Of a stretch of 64,000 nt of DNA, positions 11,714 to 24,479 are shown in pieces. The notes below the pieces were generated by a model. The model was given only the letters and a program-made list of their open reading frames with translations, did no database searches and had not been told where the DNA came from. A program made the translations under genes and the position numbers. Location of the stretch: assembly GCA_023213395.1 (NCBI GenBank), contig CM041465.1, positions 146,947,741 to 147,011,740 on the forward strand, in the 5' to 3' direction. Each line of letters opens with the position of its first letter. The stretch's first letter is position 1. The DNA is from Cycas panzhihuaensis. Taxonomy: Eukaryota > Cycadophyta.

Positions 11714-12508
11714 AGCACAACCATGAATCTGGATCCCCCACCATTCCGAATCCTCTCATTCAACTCGTGGTGTTTACGCCACATGAGTTCAAAGCGAAAT
11801 GGCGTCCCTTTGTGGAGGGGCCAGAGCAGATCCCTCAAAATGAGTGGCGTATGGTCTGATCCAGCTTTCGGCAGGGTCTCTAACTTCACACCTTCAAAGT
11901 GGCAAGCCCACTCGTAGTTAATGACCATCCTATCCAACCTTGCCGGATGTGATTGGTACCTAGTCTTCGATTAGACCAGGTAAACCTACCCCCCCTGAGA
12001 GGCACATCCATCAGGCCTCCCGACTGCATAAACGCCCCAAGGTCTGACATGCTACTAGTCCACCGCCCGCCTCCTCTCTTCTCATCCGGATTTAGGGGGG
12101 AATTGAAATCCCCCGCTATCAACCAAGGCCCCTTCCACTCTCTATGGGCTTCCACCAATCTTTCCCATAATCTCCTCCTCCCCTCAACCGAGTTTGGGGC
12201 ATAAATATTGGTAATCCAATATTCCTTGTTGGTGAGGACACATACCAACCCCATCGTCGGGAAGTGGGCGCCTTGCACACTTCAAACCCTTTCCACCTCG
12301 ATTCCACATAGAAGCTACTGGCCCCATTGTATTCTCCACCGGTTATCCCCATCCCCTCCTCCAAATCTTATGAAGCACCTCCTTCCTTTAACTGCTCTAC
12401 CTTCGCCTCTCGCAAAGTATAACATCAACCTCCTCTCGATTCTAAGCTCCTTAACCATTCTTTGCTAGACGGCATTTAGCCCCTTATATTCCAAGATAGG
12501 ACTTTCAT
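11690..12508 (-). pseudogene. LINE ORF2, AP endonuclease domain
   Basis: ORF2 starts at ATG 12508 with MKVLSWNIRG, the standard N terminus of plant LINE endonucleases; a frameshift follows directly. Later pieces are the NIYAPNS motif near 12200, GDFNSPLNPDE near 12113 (catalytic Asp and Asn) and SDHTPL near 11859 (catalytic Asp-His). These are the hallmark residues of the AP-like endonuclease that nicks the target for target-primed reverse transcription. The domain lies in at least three frames (12278-11886 and 11937-11689 are open), so it is broken. Confidence 0.9.
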
Positions 12509-12519
12509 GGGGAACGCCT

Positions 12520-13129
12520 TAAACTCTCCTACTCCCGAGGTTAGGGCCTTCAAGACCCCTCCCTCAAGTACTGTACCCCAAGTCTATTTGGGCTTGTGTC
12601 TCTTTATCCCTAGTGGCTTTTCTAGGGGTCTCGCCCACCTTCTCTCCCGTAACTGGGGCCTTCCTCACTCGTAAGTGTTACCCTTCGAGTCCCATTTGTG
12701 GGTTCCTCCTCCACCTCTCTTTCTCCGCCTCCTCCCCCTCCTCCGCCTCCCCTTCAACCAAGTCTCTCCTCTTGGTTCTTGTCTCTTGACCTCCCTCCTC
12801 GTGCTCGTAAAAATAGTCCTCTAAATCCCGGCTTGATGTTCTTCGCCGCTTGGCCGCCTCCTCCTCCTCAACCGGAGTTCCGAGGTCCCCTACCTCCCCG
12901 TGATCCGCCTTGGATCCATGGATTCTACCGTTTGGGGGATGCCTTCAGGCTCACCTCCTTTAAGAGCATCTAAAACCATCTTCTCCTCCATTGCCGTCTT
13001 GCTTCCATCATCCTGAGACTCCCTATTAGAACCTTCCGGAGTTTCCCCAGAAAGGCTAGTCACGCGATCAACCTGCCCCCCACCTAGATCGTTGCGGGGT
13101 ACCTCCACAACACTGTCCTCTTTCTCCAC
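12520..13129 (-). pseudogene. LINE ORF1 remnant
   Basis: The region upstream of ORF2 is open from 13129 to 12890 (MEKEDSVVEVPRN...), a Gly-, Ser- and acid-rich low-complexity protein, followed by a stretch rich in glycine and glutamate around 12700-12860. ORF1 of plant LINEs encodes an RNA-binding protein; no RNA-binding or zinc-knuckle motif is visible here, so only its C-terminal part is probably left. The assignment rests on position just ahead of ORF2. Confidence 0.5.
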
Positions 13130-13134
13130 TCTAG

Positions 13135-13152
13135 TTAAAAGATATTCTTCTT
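13135..13152. repeat. Target-site duplication of the LINE (right copy)
   Basis: Exact copy of 8253-8270, marking the 5' end of the minus-strand LINE at about 13134. Confidence 0.93.
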
Positions 13153-14984
13153 ATTTGCCTTTTTATTTTTCTTTTCTTTTTTGGAGATATTTTTTATTAA
13201 AAAAAAATAGAAAAATAAAAGAAAAGAAACAAATGAAAAGGGACTAATCATGTAATCATTTGCTAAAAAAGTCTTTGAATGATTTCTTTTCTCTCTAAAT
13301 AAGGCTCTAATATAAGCGAAATGATTGTGCTAGCTATAGAAAATGTTATAGGCTACAAAGGAAGGAATATACTTGAAACTCTTTTTTTATAATTAACAAT
13401 ATTCTCAAAACCCCAATAGCATTTTGGTTGTACCTAGAGGGCTAAGAGAGGAAAAAGAGAGGGGTCAAAGGAATCTTAGAACCCTATAAAAAGAGGATTC
13501 AAGTTGCCAAAATATGTGCTCCTAATTTAAGCCACTCATCTCCCTAATGAGATCCTAAGCATAAAGGCTCAGTGTATGTAGATTTCACTAAGTTATGAGT
13601 AGGAACTTATGAACTTAGGAGTTTCCCACTCTAAAATCAAGACTCCAAGTAATGGAAAACTCTAGACAAGTAAAAAGAATGATGTAAGAAATCCAATCTA
13701 TGATGAAAATTAACTAAAATCCTAATCTAGCATCCTTTTCATAAAGAACAAATAAACTTTGAAAAGAATTTTAAATCAAACACACTAACTTTCCAAGAAC
13801 TTGATGAGAATAAGAAATTTTGCTTCATATCAACATCTCACTTGTCCAAATCAAAACTCCAAAACTAGTTATAAGAGGCAAAAGGAATAAAAAATAGAAA
13901 GAAGGAAAAGGACTAGAAGATGACACTTGAAGAAGGAGGAGGGATATGTAAGATAAAGGAAGCTAAAATAGAAAAAGAGAAATAAAATAAATATATTCAG
14001 GTCCAAGTCTCTAATTACTCTAATAAATGGCTTCAAACTCAACTTCAGACAAGTCTCCATAAAGTCCAAATAATGGTCACAAGTGTAAGTCATAATTTTG
14101 GCAGCACTCCATTACTCCAAATAATCTTCTTTCTTTCTTAATAAACGTGATGAGTTCTTATAGAGGAAAATAGAGGGAGGAAGGCCAAAAAGAGTAGGGA
14201 GGCAAAACCTTATTTTCTCATCATATAATATCTAGATAATAGAAAAAATAGCCTAATATTATATATTTTTTATACAAGAAGATGAAAATTATGACTAACA
14301 ATGGAAAATGCGAACTACAAAGAAAAATGAGACAAAAATACACTTAAAATTATGGCTAAGAATAGGTTGTATTTTTAGTTATACAAAGGTCACATTTAAA
14401 GAGGTAGGTCATATTTTTGGGTAACACTAAAAATACAACCTATGGAGAAAAATGTGACTAATAAAAAAAGTCTTAAAAAAGAAAATCTTCATTAAAAAGG
14501 TCAAAAGAAGTTAAAGAGAATATCATCACAACTTGACATCTTTAAGCAATAAATGACTATCTAAATTTAGAGGATGAAATAAGTGCATGCAACAAAAAAA
14601 TTATTGGGTCAAAAATAAACTGAAAGATGATGAAACATAGAAGTATATTGGAGCTCTGGAGGAGATTGGAATAAGCCAGTTTTATTAAACACTTTCATGA
14701 TATTTACATCATTAGCAATATCAGTCAAGCATAAGTATAATTAGTATGAATTAATTCATCCATCATATCAAGTAGTCCCTAAACTACCATTCAATCATGT
14801 AGTTAAACCCCAACAACAAATAGAAAAGGGTATCAATCTTGGCTAATGTCAAGAAAAAAAGGTTTAGTTACTTGAAATAGAAGCACTAAGTTAACAAGGG
14901 TAGGATAGGTTTGGAGTTATTACCCTTGGTTAGGGCATTCAACTTAGGTTTGCCAATGTTATTAAATTAATGGGACTCAAAGGT
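13153..14984. other. AT-rich spacer, nothing recognised
   Basis: Old, low-GC sequence with poly-T and poly-A runs near 13160-13215. No open frame longer than about 75 codons and no recognisable motif. It probably continues the element that the LINE entered. Confidence 0.45.
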
Positions 14985-16115
14985 TGGTACTAAGATATAA
15001 TGGTGGATCTAGCTAAACTCCATAAAGTAGCACTATGATTCAAGGCATACTATAAGCTTGGAGATGAGAGAGTGGGTTTTGTCCATAAGGTTCCTATAAT
15101 GGAGGGACAAACCCAAATAAATAATAAGGATAGAGGTTATAACACATGTATAGATATATCTCCATAAGGCCTCAATGGTGGGGTGTATAGTCTAGTGGAA
15201 GGTAAATAGCCTAAAAGGTAGGACTACAACTTATATAGGCTATAGTATAGCCCTTGGAGCACCCCAAGATACATTGCGATATGAATGTCATATAGATGAT
15301 TAGGTAACTATGGGATTTGTTTAGCTTAATATGAGTGGGATAGATGTGAATAAGAGCCCCATAATTGGTTGGGTTGAGGTAATAGAATGAGGTAGGGGAA
15401 CTAGTCTAGAGATGTTTAAACTCAGTAAAGGAGTGAAACATGAGGGTAGGGATACATGGATAATACCATAAAAAATATCCCCTACTTAGGGCCTAGATAT
15501 GGATAAGGAAGGAAATCCACCACTCCCAAAGAGCTAGGCTACCCATACTAGTGATGGTTATGGACCAAATAAGGGGCCCTATAAAAGGGCCCTTAGAGTT
15601 GAGTAGATTTTTAAGGAGCCTAGATAGGTTGAAGTTGTGTTAGATCCCTATAATTAGTAGGAACTATAAACACTTGAGACAAGTCTAACAGATGAGAAAA
15701 AAGTATGAGGGACTTTATAGTGCTAGGTCTAGACTCATGGTAGAGTGTCATCAAGCTAAGTAGCCCTAATAATATAAGATGTTGAATTGATCAAGTTCTT
15801 ATAGCTAGGATCAATATTGCATAATATATATGCTCTCTATAATTCCTCTAATAAAGCTTATATAGTATTATAAGTCTACCTAAGGGGGGAAACTCATATA
15901 TTTGGGTAATACCAAGCTCTAGGCCCTAAGGAGGAGGTCCTCACTTTACCATGGCATTTCGCTCAATGGCCTAAGAGATGGTAGACCACATAACCTCCAA
16001 GAGAACTAGGGTATATACTAGTCAATAATCTAAAGATCAAGTAGAATGAATGGATCTAGACAAAAGGTTTTAAGTTAGGACTCTTAAGTAGGTATAAATA
16101 AATGAGTAATGCTTA
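14985..16115 (+). pseudogene. Second long decayed reading frame of unknown family
   Basis: I do not recognise the family. One plus-strand frame (positions equal to 1 mod 3) reads as protein for about 370 codons, interrupted by TAG, TAA and TGA at positions where CAG, CAA and CGA would fit. Stretches between stops are protein-like, for example SIALGAPQDTLRYECHIDD near 15247 and LGPKEEVLTLPWHFAQWPK near 15920. There are no visible retroviral pol motifs. It may belong with the decayed frame at 5765-7100 as parts of one old element split by the LINE, but that is a guess. Confidence 0.45.
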
Positions 16116-18938
16116 TAATTCCTAACTCATCCTATTAGAAAGTGTATCCCTAATATATAAGCTTATGATGTGAAATAGAAATATCAATCTAATATAATGT
16201 TTACTCATACTAGCAAGTCCCCATGATGCTCATTAAAAATATAACCTAGAAGCCAAAGAAAGCTTGACTCAACTCAACTTGAGACCTATGGTTAGGGCCC
16301 AAGTCAATGAAGGAAGGCCTATTGACTCCTCCTAAACATTATACACCTCATATACATGAATGTAGGTGAAAGGGTTATGTAAAAGATGGATGTCATATGC
16401 TAATTAAAGGAGTGTAAAGAAGAGTTAAAAATAAGTGAAAGTAGTTGTATATAAATGATAAGATTAAGAGATGTAATTAGACACAAATAAAATATATCAA
16501 ATGAAATAACTAACTAGAAAATAACCCATACAAAGAGGCATAATATATAGTGATCTCTTAGGAATTAAAAGGGCCACTAGAGTATTTGTTCTCTAAAGGT
16601 ATCATAATCTTATGGTCATATTCTATAGTCTACTCCTCCAAAGATGACAGCCTCTTCTAATTCCACCCAATGAATGAATATATATGACAAACTCAATAGA
16701 CTAGAAAGAGTAAGATTGTTTAAGATGAAGAAAATATATGGAGTTAGACCATGGGTTATAGACCTTAATCTAATAGTTATATGTCTAGAGACTCAATGCA
16801 CCACCCCTACCCTAAGTATATATATAGGCTAAGGCACTACTCATATTTGAATCCACATGATTCACTTTCTAAGAAATAAATATATAAGGAAACTACTCTT
16901 AATAAGGTGTATGGTATCTACTCAACTCTCTTGACTACATGCAATTGGGATAGTTTCCCATTATTAGTTTACTTAGAACATAATAAGACTTGTTATCGCC
17001 TTAGGTTTAAAACTAGAATAGTGGTTGGTGATGAATCTAACTCATTTAGCTAGCCCCTCTTATGGTTAAACTAATATCCTACACCTAGTTAAAACTAAAA
17101 ATCAAATAAATAAACTCTTAAAATACAACTAAGATGTGATTTTTTATTTATACATATAACAAAGAAATCTAGCTAATGTAGGACCTAACACTTACAGGTT
17201 CAGGAACTCACAATAATCTATGTAAATCCTTTTTACACATGTTTATAAATAGGTATAACTAGCTATTTTAAATAGAATTCTTTCTTTTTCTTATTCTAAT
17301 TAATTAGAAGAAGACAAAAAAGGAAAATAGAAGAGTAATCATATGTAAATACATATAGCATGGGAATTGTAAATAATAAGCACTCTTTTGCTTTTTATTT
17401 TTCAAAATAAGAGGTATAAGATGGAGAAGAGTGATTATTCTTTTAAGTAAATATAAAAAGTTAAACTTCCTTTTCATTTTTCTTTTGATAAGAATTATGC
17501 CTTTTAAAGAAAACTAACAAAAGGAAGGATGTGATTTTATCTATTTGGATATCTTCTTTTGTTTTTTTAATCCCATCTTTCTTCTTGTATGAGATAAGAT
17601 AATGACTTGAATTTCACCCATTAGATGTTAGAGAAATCTAAGAAAAATCTAGCAAGATATCTATTTTCCAAATCTATTTATGATAGAAATAATTTTACTA
17701 TAACTTACAAAGATGATGAAAATGATGTTTAAAAGCAACTTTAGAATAAGTAGGATATAAGCATACTTAAAATGATTTAGGCAACATTTCCATTGCCCAA
17801 TAGGTAGGTGAACAACAAAAGTGAAATGAATCAAAGCTTAGATGCCTTCCTTCTTTACTACTTATGATGCAAAACTTCATTTACCCCACCACCTAAAGCA
17901 TTAGCTTAACGAGGCAATACATAAAAATAATGTTCACATTTAATGTAAGAAAATATAATCTCTAAGTATCAAATAAAATATAAAATATATTGAATGCCTC
18001 AGTTTTAGTTTTCTACTACCACAAATGATCCTAAATAAGTCTAAATCTTTCCCCAATCCTAGATTGATCCATTTAGCTATAATAAACAACAAAATTAGGT
18101 GAAAGATAGATGAAAATGAGGGAGAAAATAAAAAAAATTTGATTACTAAATTAACAAATTAAAGAGACAAAAGGAAGAGTAAAAATAATAGATAAATCTA
18201 TGTGTTCCAAGTGGATTTCTCACTACAAATTTATCCTTGGTTACTAGGCCAATGACTTGATGTTATGGGCTCTATTTATTGCTACTTTGAATTTATACCC
18301 CAGTCTCCTCCAAAGCTCCTTATAAATCAATCTTAATAAGATTCAAATAATTATAAGAATTTGATTGAAATTTTATCAGCACATCATTACATTTTTATCT
18401 CCCCTTGACTTTGAAATATAACCTCTATTTATAGAGTTTGTTAGGTGAATAAGGGAACCATAGTTTTGGGAAAATTATGGGTAAAAAACAAATGGTTTCT
18501 ACTAATCCTATTAATACTAAAAGGTAATAAATTTAATCCATCCCTCTATGAATGCAAGGAAAATGATTCATAAGAAAACCATAAGTAGAAAATAAGTTAT
18601 TTTCATCCAAAAGAGGGGGAAGGTAAAGTAGTAATTCCATGTCCCCTCCCATAAGAGAATTTAATAAATTAATTTTTAAAATGTAGTGAAAAAGTAATAA
18701 ATTCACAATTTTTTTATCTGATTATGATTTAAGAATATACCATTTTACTCTTTACAATTGTACATTATATACCAATGTACTTTTTGCAACACTACATAAT
18801 GTGTCATTATCCTATATGCTTGTATCATTGTAAAATAATATCAAAGTATCATTCTAGAGGCGTGTTATACTATTATATATTTTTATGTTTTAAAATGGTA
18901 CATAAGGTATTATTGCATTTTTCATAAGGGTATTATTG
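16116..18938. other. AT-rich old sequence, nothing recognised
   Basis: Low-complexity, stop-rich on both strands. A 20-base motif (18300-18319) matches the reverse complement of 14650-14669 with two differences, which hints at related repeat fragments, but I cannot draw a boundary. Confidence 0.4.
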
Positions 18939-21065
18939 CTTTTTATATTTATGCCTCCCAAAAATGGTTTATAAGGATCTATTTTATAAAATGTTCAATA
19001 GATAAACACAAAGAACAAAAGAATAATTGAAGGACATTCAACTTTAAAATACATTAATTAACTTATAGTATAAATGAATAAATTAGAAAAGTAGTATATA
19101 AGGAAAAGAAAGTTTAGTAAAAGAGAGCTTTCATGAGCATCTCTAGGAAACCAATAAGGCTAAGAACATGTGATATGCATTCAAAAGAAAAAAAATGAAA
19201 AAAAAAAATTAAAAAGCCACCACTCTAAATCTCTTAAAATTAAAATGTTGTAATCCATGAATGTTAGTAGAACTAAATTAATCTAAATGGATTACATCAC
19301 AAATTCCTTAATAATAGTTAAAAACACATAATACTAAATAGATTAAATGTAAGTCTTTAGATTATAAAGAAGATGATGTTTTATAACAAAGTGTACATCT
19401 AGGCTTGTTCAGTACATGAAATGACATTTAAGCAACCCCCTCTGCTTCGTTTCTCTCTAACTTTGATTATAGGGGTTTGTTCTAGAGATATTGAGGGAGG
19501 ATAATTTGAGAGAAAATAGAAACACAATAACAAAAGAAATGAAGTTTTAGGAGGAGGATAAATGAGAAAAGTATTCAAAGTGAGAATAAGAGAAAGACAT
19601 GACATAAGAAGGTTAGGAACAAGATTGTAATCCTATCTTCTTTGACCTCTTACTTTTTAACTCTTCTTTATTTTGTAATAATTAGGCTATATGAAGAAGA
19701 CTTGTCAATGCTATTAATTACATGCATTTGTTCTAGAGTAGTTTGGTGATCATTCAAACTCCTTTACCTCATTTAAGAACTAGGGAACAAGTGTTATGTT
19801 AATAAGTTTTAATAATAATTAATATTTAAACATATCTCCCTACTATTTGGCCCATTATTTATTATCTTTCTTAGTTGAAATCTGTCCATCAATTCTTCCA
19901 ACCTAGCATAAACCTTTTGTAGATTAACCTTTGTAGATGATAAATCATGTCTTTCCTCTAGAGATTATAACCCTAACACCACTTCACCTAGAATTAGCAT
20001 TAAAAATTAAGCAAAATTCTATGGATATGAATTCAAGTATTGGAGCTTGGCTTGATAATACCATCTTTATTAATGATTTAATTTCTTCAACCTTTGTGTC
20101 ATTTTCTAGTTACTCTTTAGTGAATTATATTAAGAAAATAACTAAAAATAACAATGTGATGATATTTTAATTACAACATAGTTCACTTGTATAAACTAAT
20201 TTCTCTTTGCATCATTATTTAATTTTAATTGGTGGTTTGTTATAGTCTTTTTTACATTCCATATTTTTTAGAATGGATTATTCCAATTTATCAAGTTAAT
20301 TAGACTTTTACAAAAACCCAAGAAAGAAAAATATATACGATAGTTCTAGTAGTGGGCCCTATCACTTTATGGTTGAATTTACAATTATGTAGTCCTTTGG
20401 TTAGAGTTATCACTATTTTTTCTTCACTTGCAAAAATATTAGAAGATATAAGACTACATCTATATTTTATAACTTTGATTGAATAACCTTTTCTTTTACT
20501 CACTTATGAAGTTACAAAAAGGTTTATTATGATTCCTTCTTCATAGTTCATAATTTCATAAATGAATGATGCTAATATACCAAATGAAATGGACCTTTGC
20601 AAGGACCAAAAAAAAGGCAAATTGCATAAATTAGTTTTTGGTGGGCCCCATTGCCTATCATCCTTTTCTTCAAATTTGTATGATTCTTAACTTGAGTGTG
20701 CTTTCTTTTTTGCCTCATTTTTGAAAATACAAAAAGGTATAAGAGTACACCTCTTTCATAGTTTCATAAGCCATCATTTAAGTAATCATTGATTTATACC
20801 TACTTGAAAAGATATGAAAAGGTATGAGACTACCCTTTTTTATATTTTATATTTTCAAAGATAAAACTTCCATAACTCCCCCTTTCTCACTTACTTTCAA
20901 AACTATAAAATTTTCTCTATGGAAGGAATTAAATTCTATCTAAAAGCATAAACTTTATAAAGTTAGATATTTATATTAGAAAGGCATCCCTTTTTATGTA
21001 CATTTTTAGGCCATGTCCTAAGATTATTACTTCTTCTTAACTTATTCTCCTCACTATGTATATTC
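18939..21065 (-). repeat. 3' LTR of element D (left copy)
   Basis: Aligns base by base with 51416-53556, for example the block from AAGTTTAGTAAAAGAGAGCT (19108) and the block ending CTCACTATGTA (21060). Boundaries are approximate. The right end runs into an ATC/ATT-rich microsatellite. Confidence 0.8.
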
Positions 21066-21110
21066 ATTATCATCATCATGATCATCATAATTATTATTAT
21101 TATTATCCTT
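21066..21110. repeat. ATC/ATT microsatellite
   Basis: Run of ATC then ATT triplets directly at the edge of the left LTR of element D. Confidence 0.8.
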
Positions 21111-21399
21111 TGAAGAGAAAAAGGGAGTAATAATTAGCCTCCTTGATTTTAATGACCCCAAGTAGGTTGATGAAGAAGAAAAGTCTAAAAAAGAAAAATT
21201 TTCTACTACTATATACAACATGAAACTATTAAAATTTTAACTAAGGAAAGGCTTAATATACTACCCATTTACAAGGATAAATAACACTTTTTCATCTGGA
21301 CTCTTTAATTTGAAACCATGATCTCTTATCTTCTACATAATCTCCAAAAGGCCAAGCCATAAAGAATTAAACTTGTTATGTACCCCAAGATTTTCCTTT

Positions 21400-22330
21400 G
21401 CTTGTTTCACATCAATACTTGATCATGAAGGCTAAAACTCTTTTTTGAAGTAAATGACCTATAAAAACATTACTTGACCTTGAAGTAATATTCATAAAAA
21501 TTTTCCTCAACATCCTATAGTCTTCTCGATATTGGTGAGTTCCCTTCTTCAAATAAGAAGAATATCTAATGGCATGTTTGTTGGTTATCATGTTTACCCA
21601 AAGCGGTTAAAAAAACTTTATGTGATAGTCTCTTTGGTTTTATTTCATTATTCCTTTAAGAATTCTAATCAAATTCTTATGTATAGATTCTATCAATCCA
21701 TTACCCTAGGGATAGTAATTAAAGGAGATGTTAAAATATATGCCATATTTATGGTAAACTTTTATCCATCTCTTCATATATAAAGAATGGTTCATTATTT
21801 GATACTAATTAAGCAAGAAGCCTAAACCTTGGTATTAAAGTTTATTCCCAAAACTTGACCATTATTATAATTCTTACCCCTTTAGAGGGAGCAGTTTTAC
21901 ACCACCTAACAAAATATTCTATGGCAATTAAAATATAAATATGGATTTTACTTGAAGATGGTTTTATAGGTCCAATGAAATCCAAACACCATTTTTTAAA
22001 TGGTTCATCTACATACATTGGCTTGAGTGGCAAGACAACTAATCTAGGTTCACCTATGAATTTATGAAAAATTGAACAATTGTAATATTTATAAAATGCA
22101 TCCTTGAACATGGTCAACTAGAAATAACCTACTTTTATAATCTTATAAGAATTAGTTATAGTTATAAAATGACCTCTACATAGGCCTTCATAAAACTCCT
22201 TAAATATTAGCATTGCTTCTTTATTTTTAAGTATTCTTAAAAAATATCATCATATCATTTCTTATATAAACATCTTTCTATTGAGACATGTGGTTTAGAT
22301 CTTAATTTTAAGGATTGCCTTTCCTTTTTA
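21400..22330 (-). pseudogene. pol: Element D integrase, decayed
   Basis: The zinc-binding part is at about 22310-22120 (a GHF histidine motif, then CSIFHKF where a CxxC is expected). 22117-21842 is open for 91 codons and carries KPMYVDEPFKKWCLDFIGPI with the first catalytic aspartate. Lower down, out of frame, are a YYPxGNG segment near 21720 (end of the core with the catalytic Glu region, GLIES) and a C-terminal part to about 21400 (WPFGDYVEDKR). Broken by several stops and frameshifts. Confidence 0.8.
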
Positions 22331-22479
22331 TCTAGGTACTTAGGGTAAAAACCATTCTTTATGTAGAAAATTATATTCTATTAGAAAGGGTTAAATTCAT
22401 CAAACTCATCAATTCCTTATGCTAGAGTTAAGTAACCTACTTTCACACTTTGTTCTTCATGTTCCTCTCCAACTTGTAG

Positions 22480-22960
22480 GAATTTAACTACTTTAATTTT
22501 TAAAATTAACTTATAATGATCGTCTCTTTATCAACTTGGTTAGCTTGACCTCTAAATTAAATTATAATATCTTAGCCTAGTTCATCTTCCCATTGGTTCT
22601 ACCTAATTTAGTATCATTTTATTAGATCACATAGTCTTTGATATGATTATGAATAATATAAGTCTTAAAATCCTCAATTACTTTAATTAGAACATATGCT
22701 TATTTTTATATAGTGCTATACTTCAACTAGTAATCTTTCAAACACCTACTCTTAAATGGCATTGATCCTTCCCCTTGATCACTACGTTTCTCAACTAGCA
22801 TAATAACATAAGCACCTTCTGAGGTATATGATTATATAATAAAACCTTATTCAAAATTAGGTCTTAATATTATAGGAGCCTTGGTAATCTAATCCTTGAT
22901 CTAATATAATCTGTCTTTAGCTTTATTTGTCCATTTGAACTTGGCATCCTTATATAATCA
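22480..22960 (-). pseudogene. pol: Element D gypsy-type RNase H, decayed
   Basis: The reverse complement reads as the RNase H that follows gypsy reverse transcriptases: EGAYVIMLVEKRSDQGEGSM near 22800, then a KAYxLIKVIEDFKTYI-like segment and the HPxVxLL region, ending FNLEVKLTKLI. Interrupted by several stops. Confidence 0.7.
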
Positions 22961-22999
22961 ACCATTGATAGGAAAGGTTATCCTTATAAAATAAGAAAT

Positions 23000-23720
23000 A
23001 AATCTCCTTCATAAGTCTATCTCCTTGAAGAAAGATTGAACCCCATTTTATTGGTTGGTAAAGGCAATTCCTTGATAGCTCTTTTATTCAGGTCTATATG
23101 TGTTCCATCTTTATCACTACATGCCTTAGAAGTTTTCTAATAGTAACTTTGAGCATTATCTTTTAGGATTTAGTGAGATCCCATATTATTGGTATCTTTG
23201 GGAATACTAACCTCAAATGTCTTATATGATCTATTCTCCTCTTAGAGAGTAGAGTCATATCAACTAAATATATCATAATTATCATTCTAATTAGTCGCTT
23301 AAAAGCATGATCCATGGCTCTTTAAAATTTGGTTCTTGCATTAATCAATCCAAAGCGCATTTTTTTGTTTGCCAATGTTTTTTAGATTATGGTGAAGGTT
23401 ATTTTATACATGTCCTTCTTAACTATAAAATTTCATTTATAACTTTCAAAATCATATAATAAAGACATAAATTTTGATCCTATGATAGTATAAGGAATAT
23501 GTTATATCCTTATTAGTAGGTAGTTATATTTAATAAAAGCTTTATTTAGATTTCTAAAATCAACATAGAGTCAAATATCCTTATTATTTATTCTTACAAA
23601 TACTAAATTAGCCACCTGTGTTAAAATTTTAATTCATGGCATTATTCTAAATTAGTTTTTCAATTTTAAGATTCATGACCTATTGCTTTCATTTAAAATA
23701 CTTTACTCCTAATTTGAGTG
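23000..23720 (-). pseudogene. pol: Element D reverse transcriptase, decayed
   Basis: The reverse complement shows IRLCVDFRNLNKAF-like sequence near 23560, a YKITFTI-like motif corresponding to the KTAFTTPW region, KKMRFGLINA near 23350 (family PFGLKNA) and RAMDHAFKRLI near 23310. The N-terminal end of the domain is interrupted by copia element E at 23725/29030; its missing start reads on the far side of E. The YxDD box is not cleanly readable. Many stops. Confidence 0.78.
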
Positions 23721-23725
23721 GAACC
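23721..23725. repeat. Target-site duplication of copia element E (left)
   Basis: GAACC, matched by GAACT at 29030-29034 with one C/T difference, 5 bp as expected for Ty1/copia. Confidence 0.75.
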
Positions 23726-24399
23726 TCTTTAGAAAACTAGGTCCCAATAACTAGAAATCACCACCAAGATCTAAATTATTTTGTAACTAGTTATAGGAAT
23801 TGAAACTAAAATTTAACATACAAGTTCTGAAACCAAAGATAATATAATAAATAAATCAAAAAGCCAAATCATCACATGTACACTAGATATAACATGGTAA
23901 AAACCTATTGGTGTACTAAGGAAACATCCATACAGGAAAGGTATCGATCTTTATTATCTAAGAATGGAGAAATGTACATAATTTATAGTAGAATACTTAT
24001 AACAATAACAACTAGCCACCTCTACTCAATATAATACATCCAATACATCGAATACTATCATCATAATGAAAAAAAAAAAAACACCATAAATCAAGTTATA
24101 TGATAGAGTTATATAAGGCACAAATCTTGACCATTAAATCTAGGGTATTTTTAATGAATGGCCCTGATTCTCTTTATAATTTTGTATGTTTTATAGCACT
24201 ATCTTTTTTGGTCAAGGGCTACCACCTCTAAATCCTCATTTGTGCTAGAGGGGAGGTGGTTCCGGCTCCCCCTTATACCCCCTGGTTAAGGGGAGCTCTC
24301 ACCCCTCTTGAATCCCCCCAAAAATGTTTAGAGAGAAAAACACGCTACCAACCTATCAAAATTTTTACCTCTAAAATATTATTGTCATATTATCTAATA
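23726..24399 (-). repeat. 3' LTR of element E
   Basis: 674 bp, homologous to 28435-29029. On the minus strand a polypurine tract (TTATCAAGGTAGAGAT, 24400-24415) precedes it. Contains a C-rich, variable segment near 24240-24330. Confidence 0.88.
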
Positions 24400-24479
24400 A
24401 TCTCTACCTTGATAATAATTTACCTTATATCTTTTCTAGACCATTGATCACCTTTTCTACAAACTAAAAGAAGTTAAAC

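Larger units (their letters stand above)
8271..13134 (-). mobile_element. Element C: L1-type LINE (non-LTR retrotransposon), probably 5'-truncated
   Basis: A 4.86-kb minus-strand element with a poly(A) tail (poly-T at 8266-8283), 18-bp target duplications and no LTRs. Going 5' to 3' it has an ORF1 remnant, then ORF2 with AP-type endonuclease, reverse transcriptase, a zinc-binding zf-RVT region and an RNase H. It is much richer in GC and CpG than the surrounding DNA, which suggests a later insertion. Plant L1 elements are usually longer, so the 5' part of ORF1 is probably missing (inference). Several frameshifts and stops make it inactive. Confidence 0.93.

Noticed and set aside
12698-12973. 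Proline-rich plus-strand ORF
   Set aside because: It is the complement of the glycine-rich ORF1 remnant of the LINE.
13869-14093. 74-codon minus-strand ORF rich in Phe and Leu
   Set aside because: Low-complexity translation of AT-rich DNA; no support.
7900-18500. Possible LTR pair formed by about 7900-14500 (without the LINE) and 17100-18500
   Set aside because: A few short stretches look alike (near 14090 and 18360), but the alignment breaks down and no ends or primer site could be fixed.
19399-20503. Short ORFs within the left LTR of element D
   Set aside because: They are not preserved in the partner LTR and have no domain.
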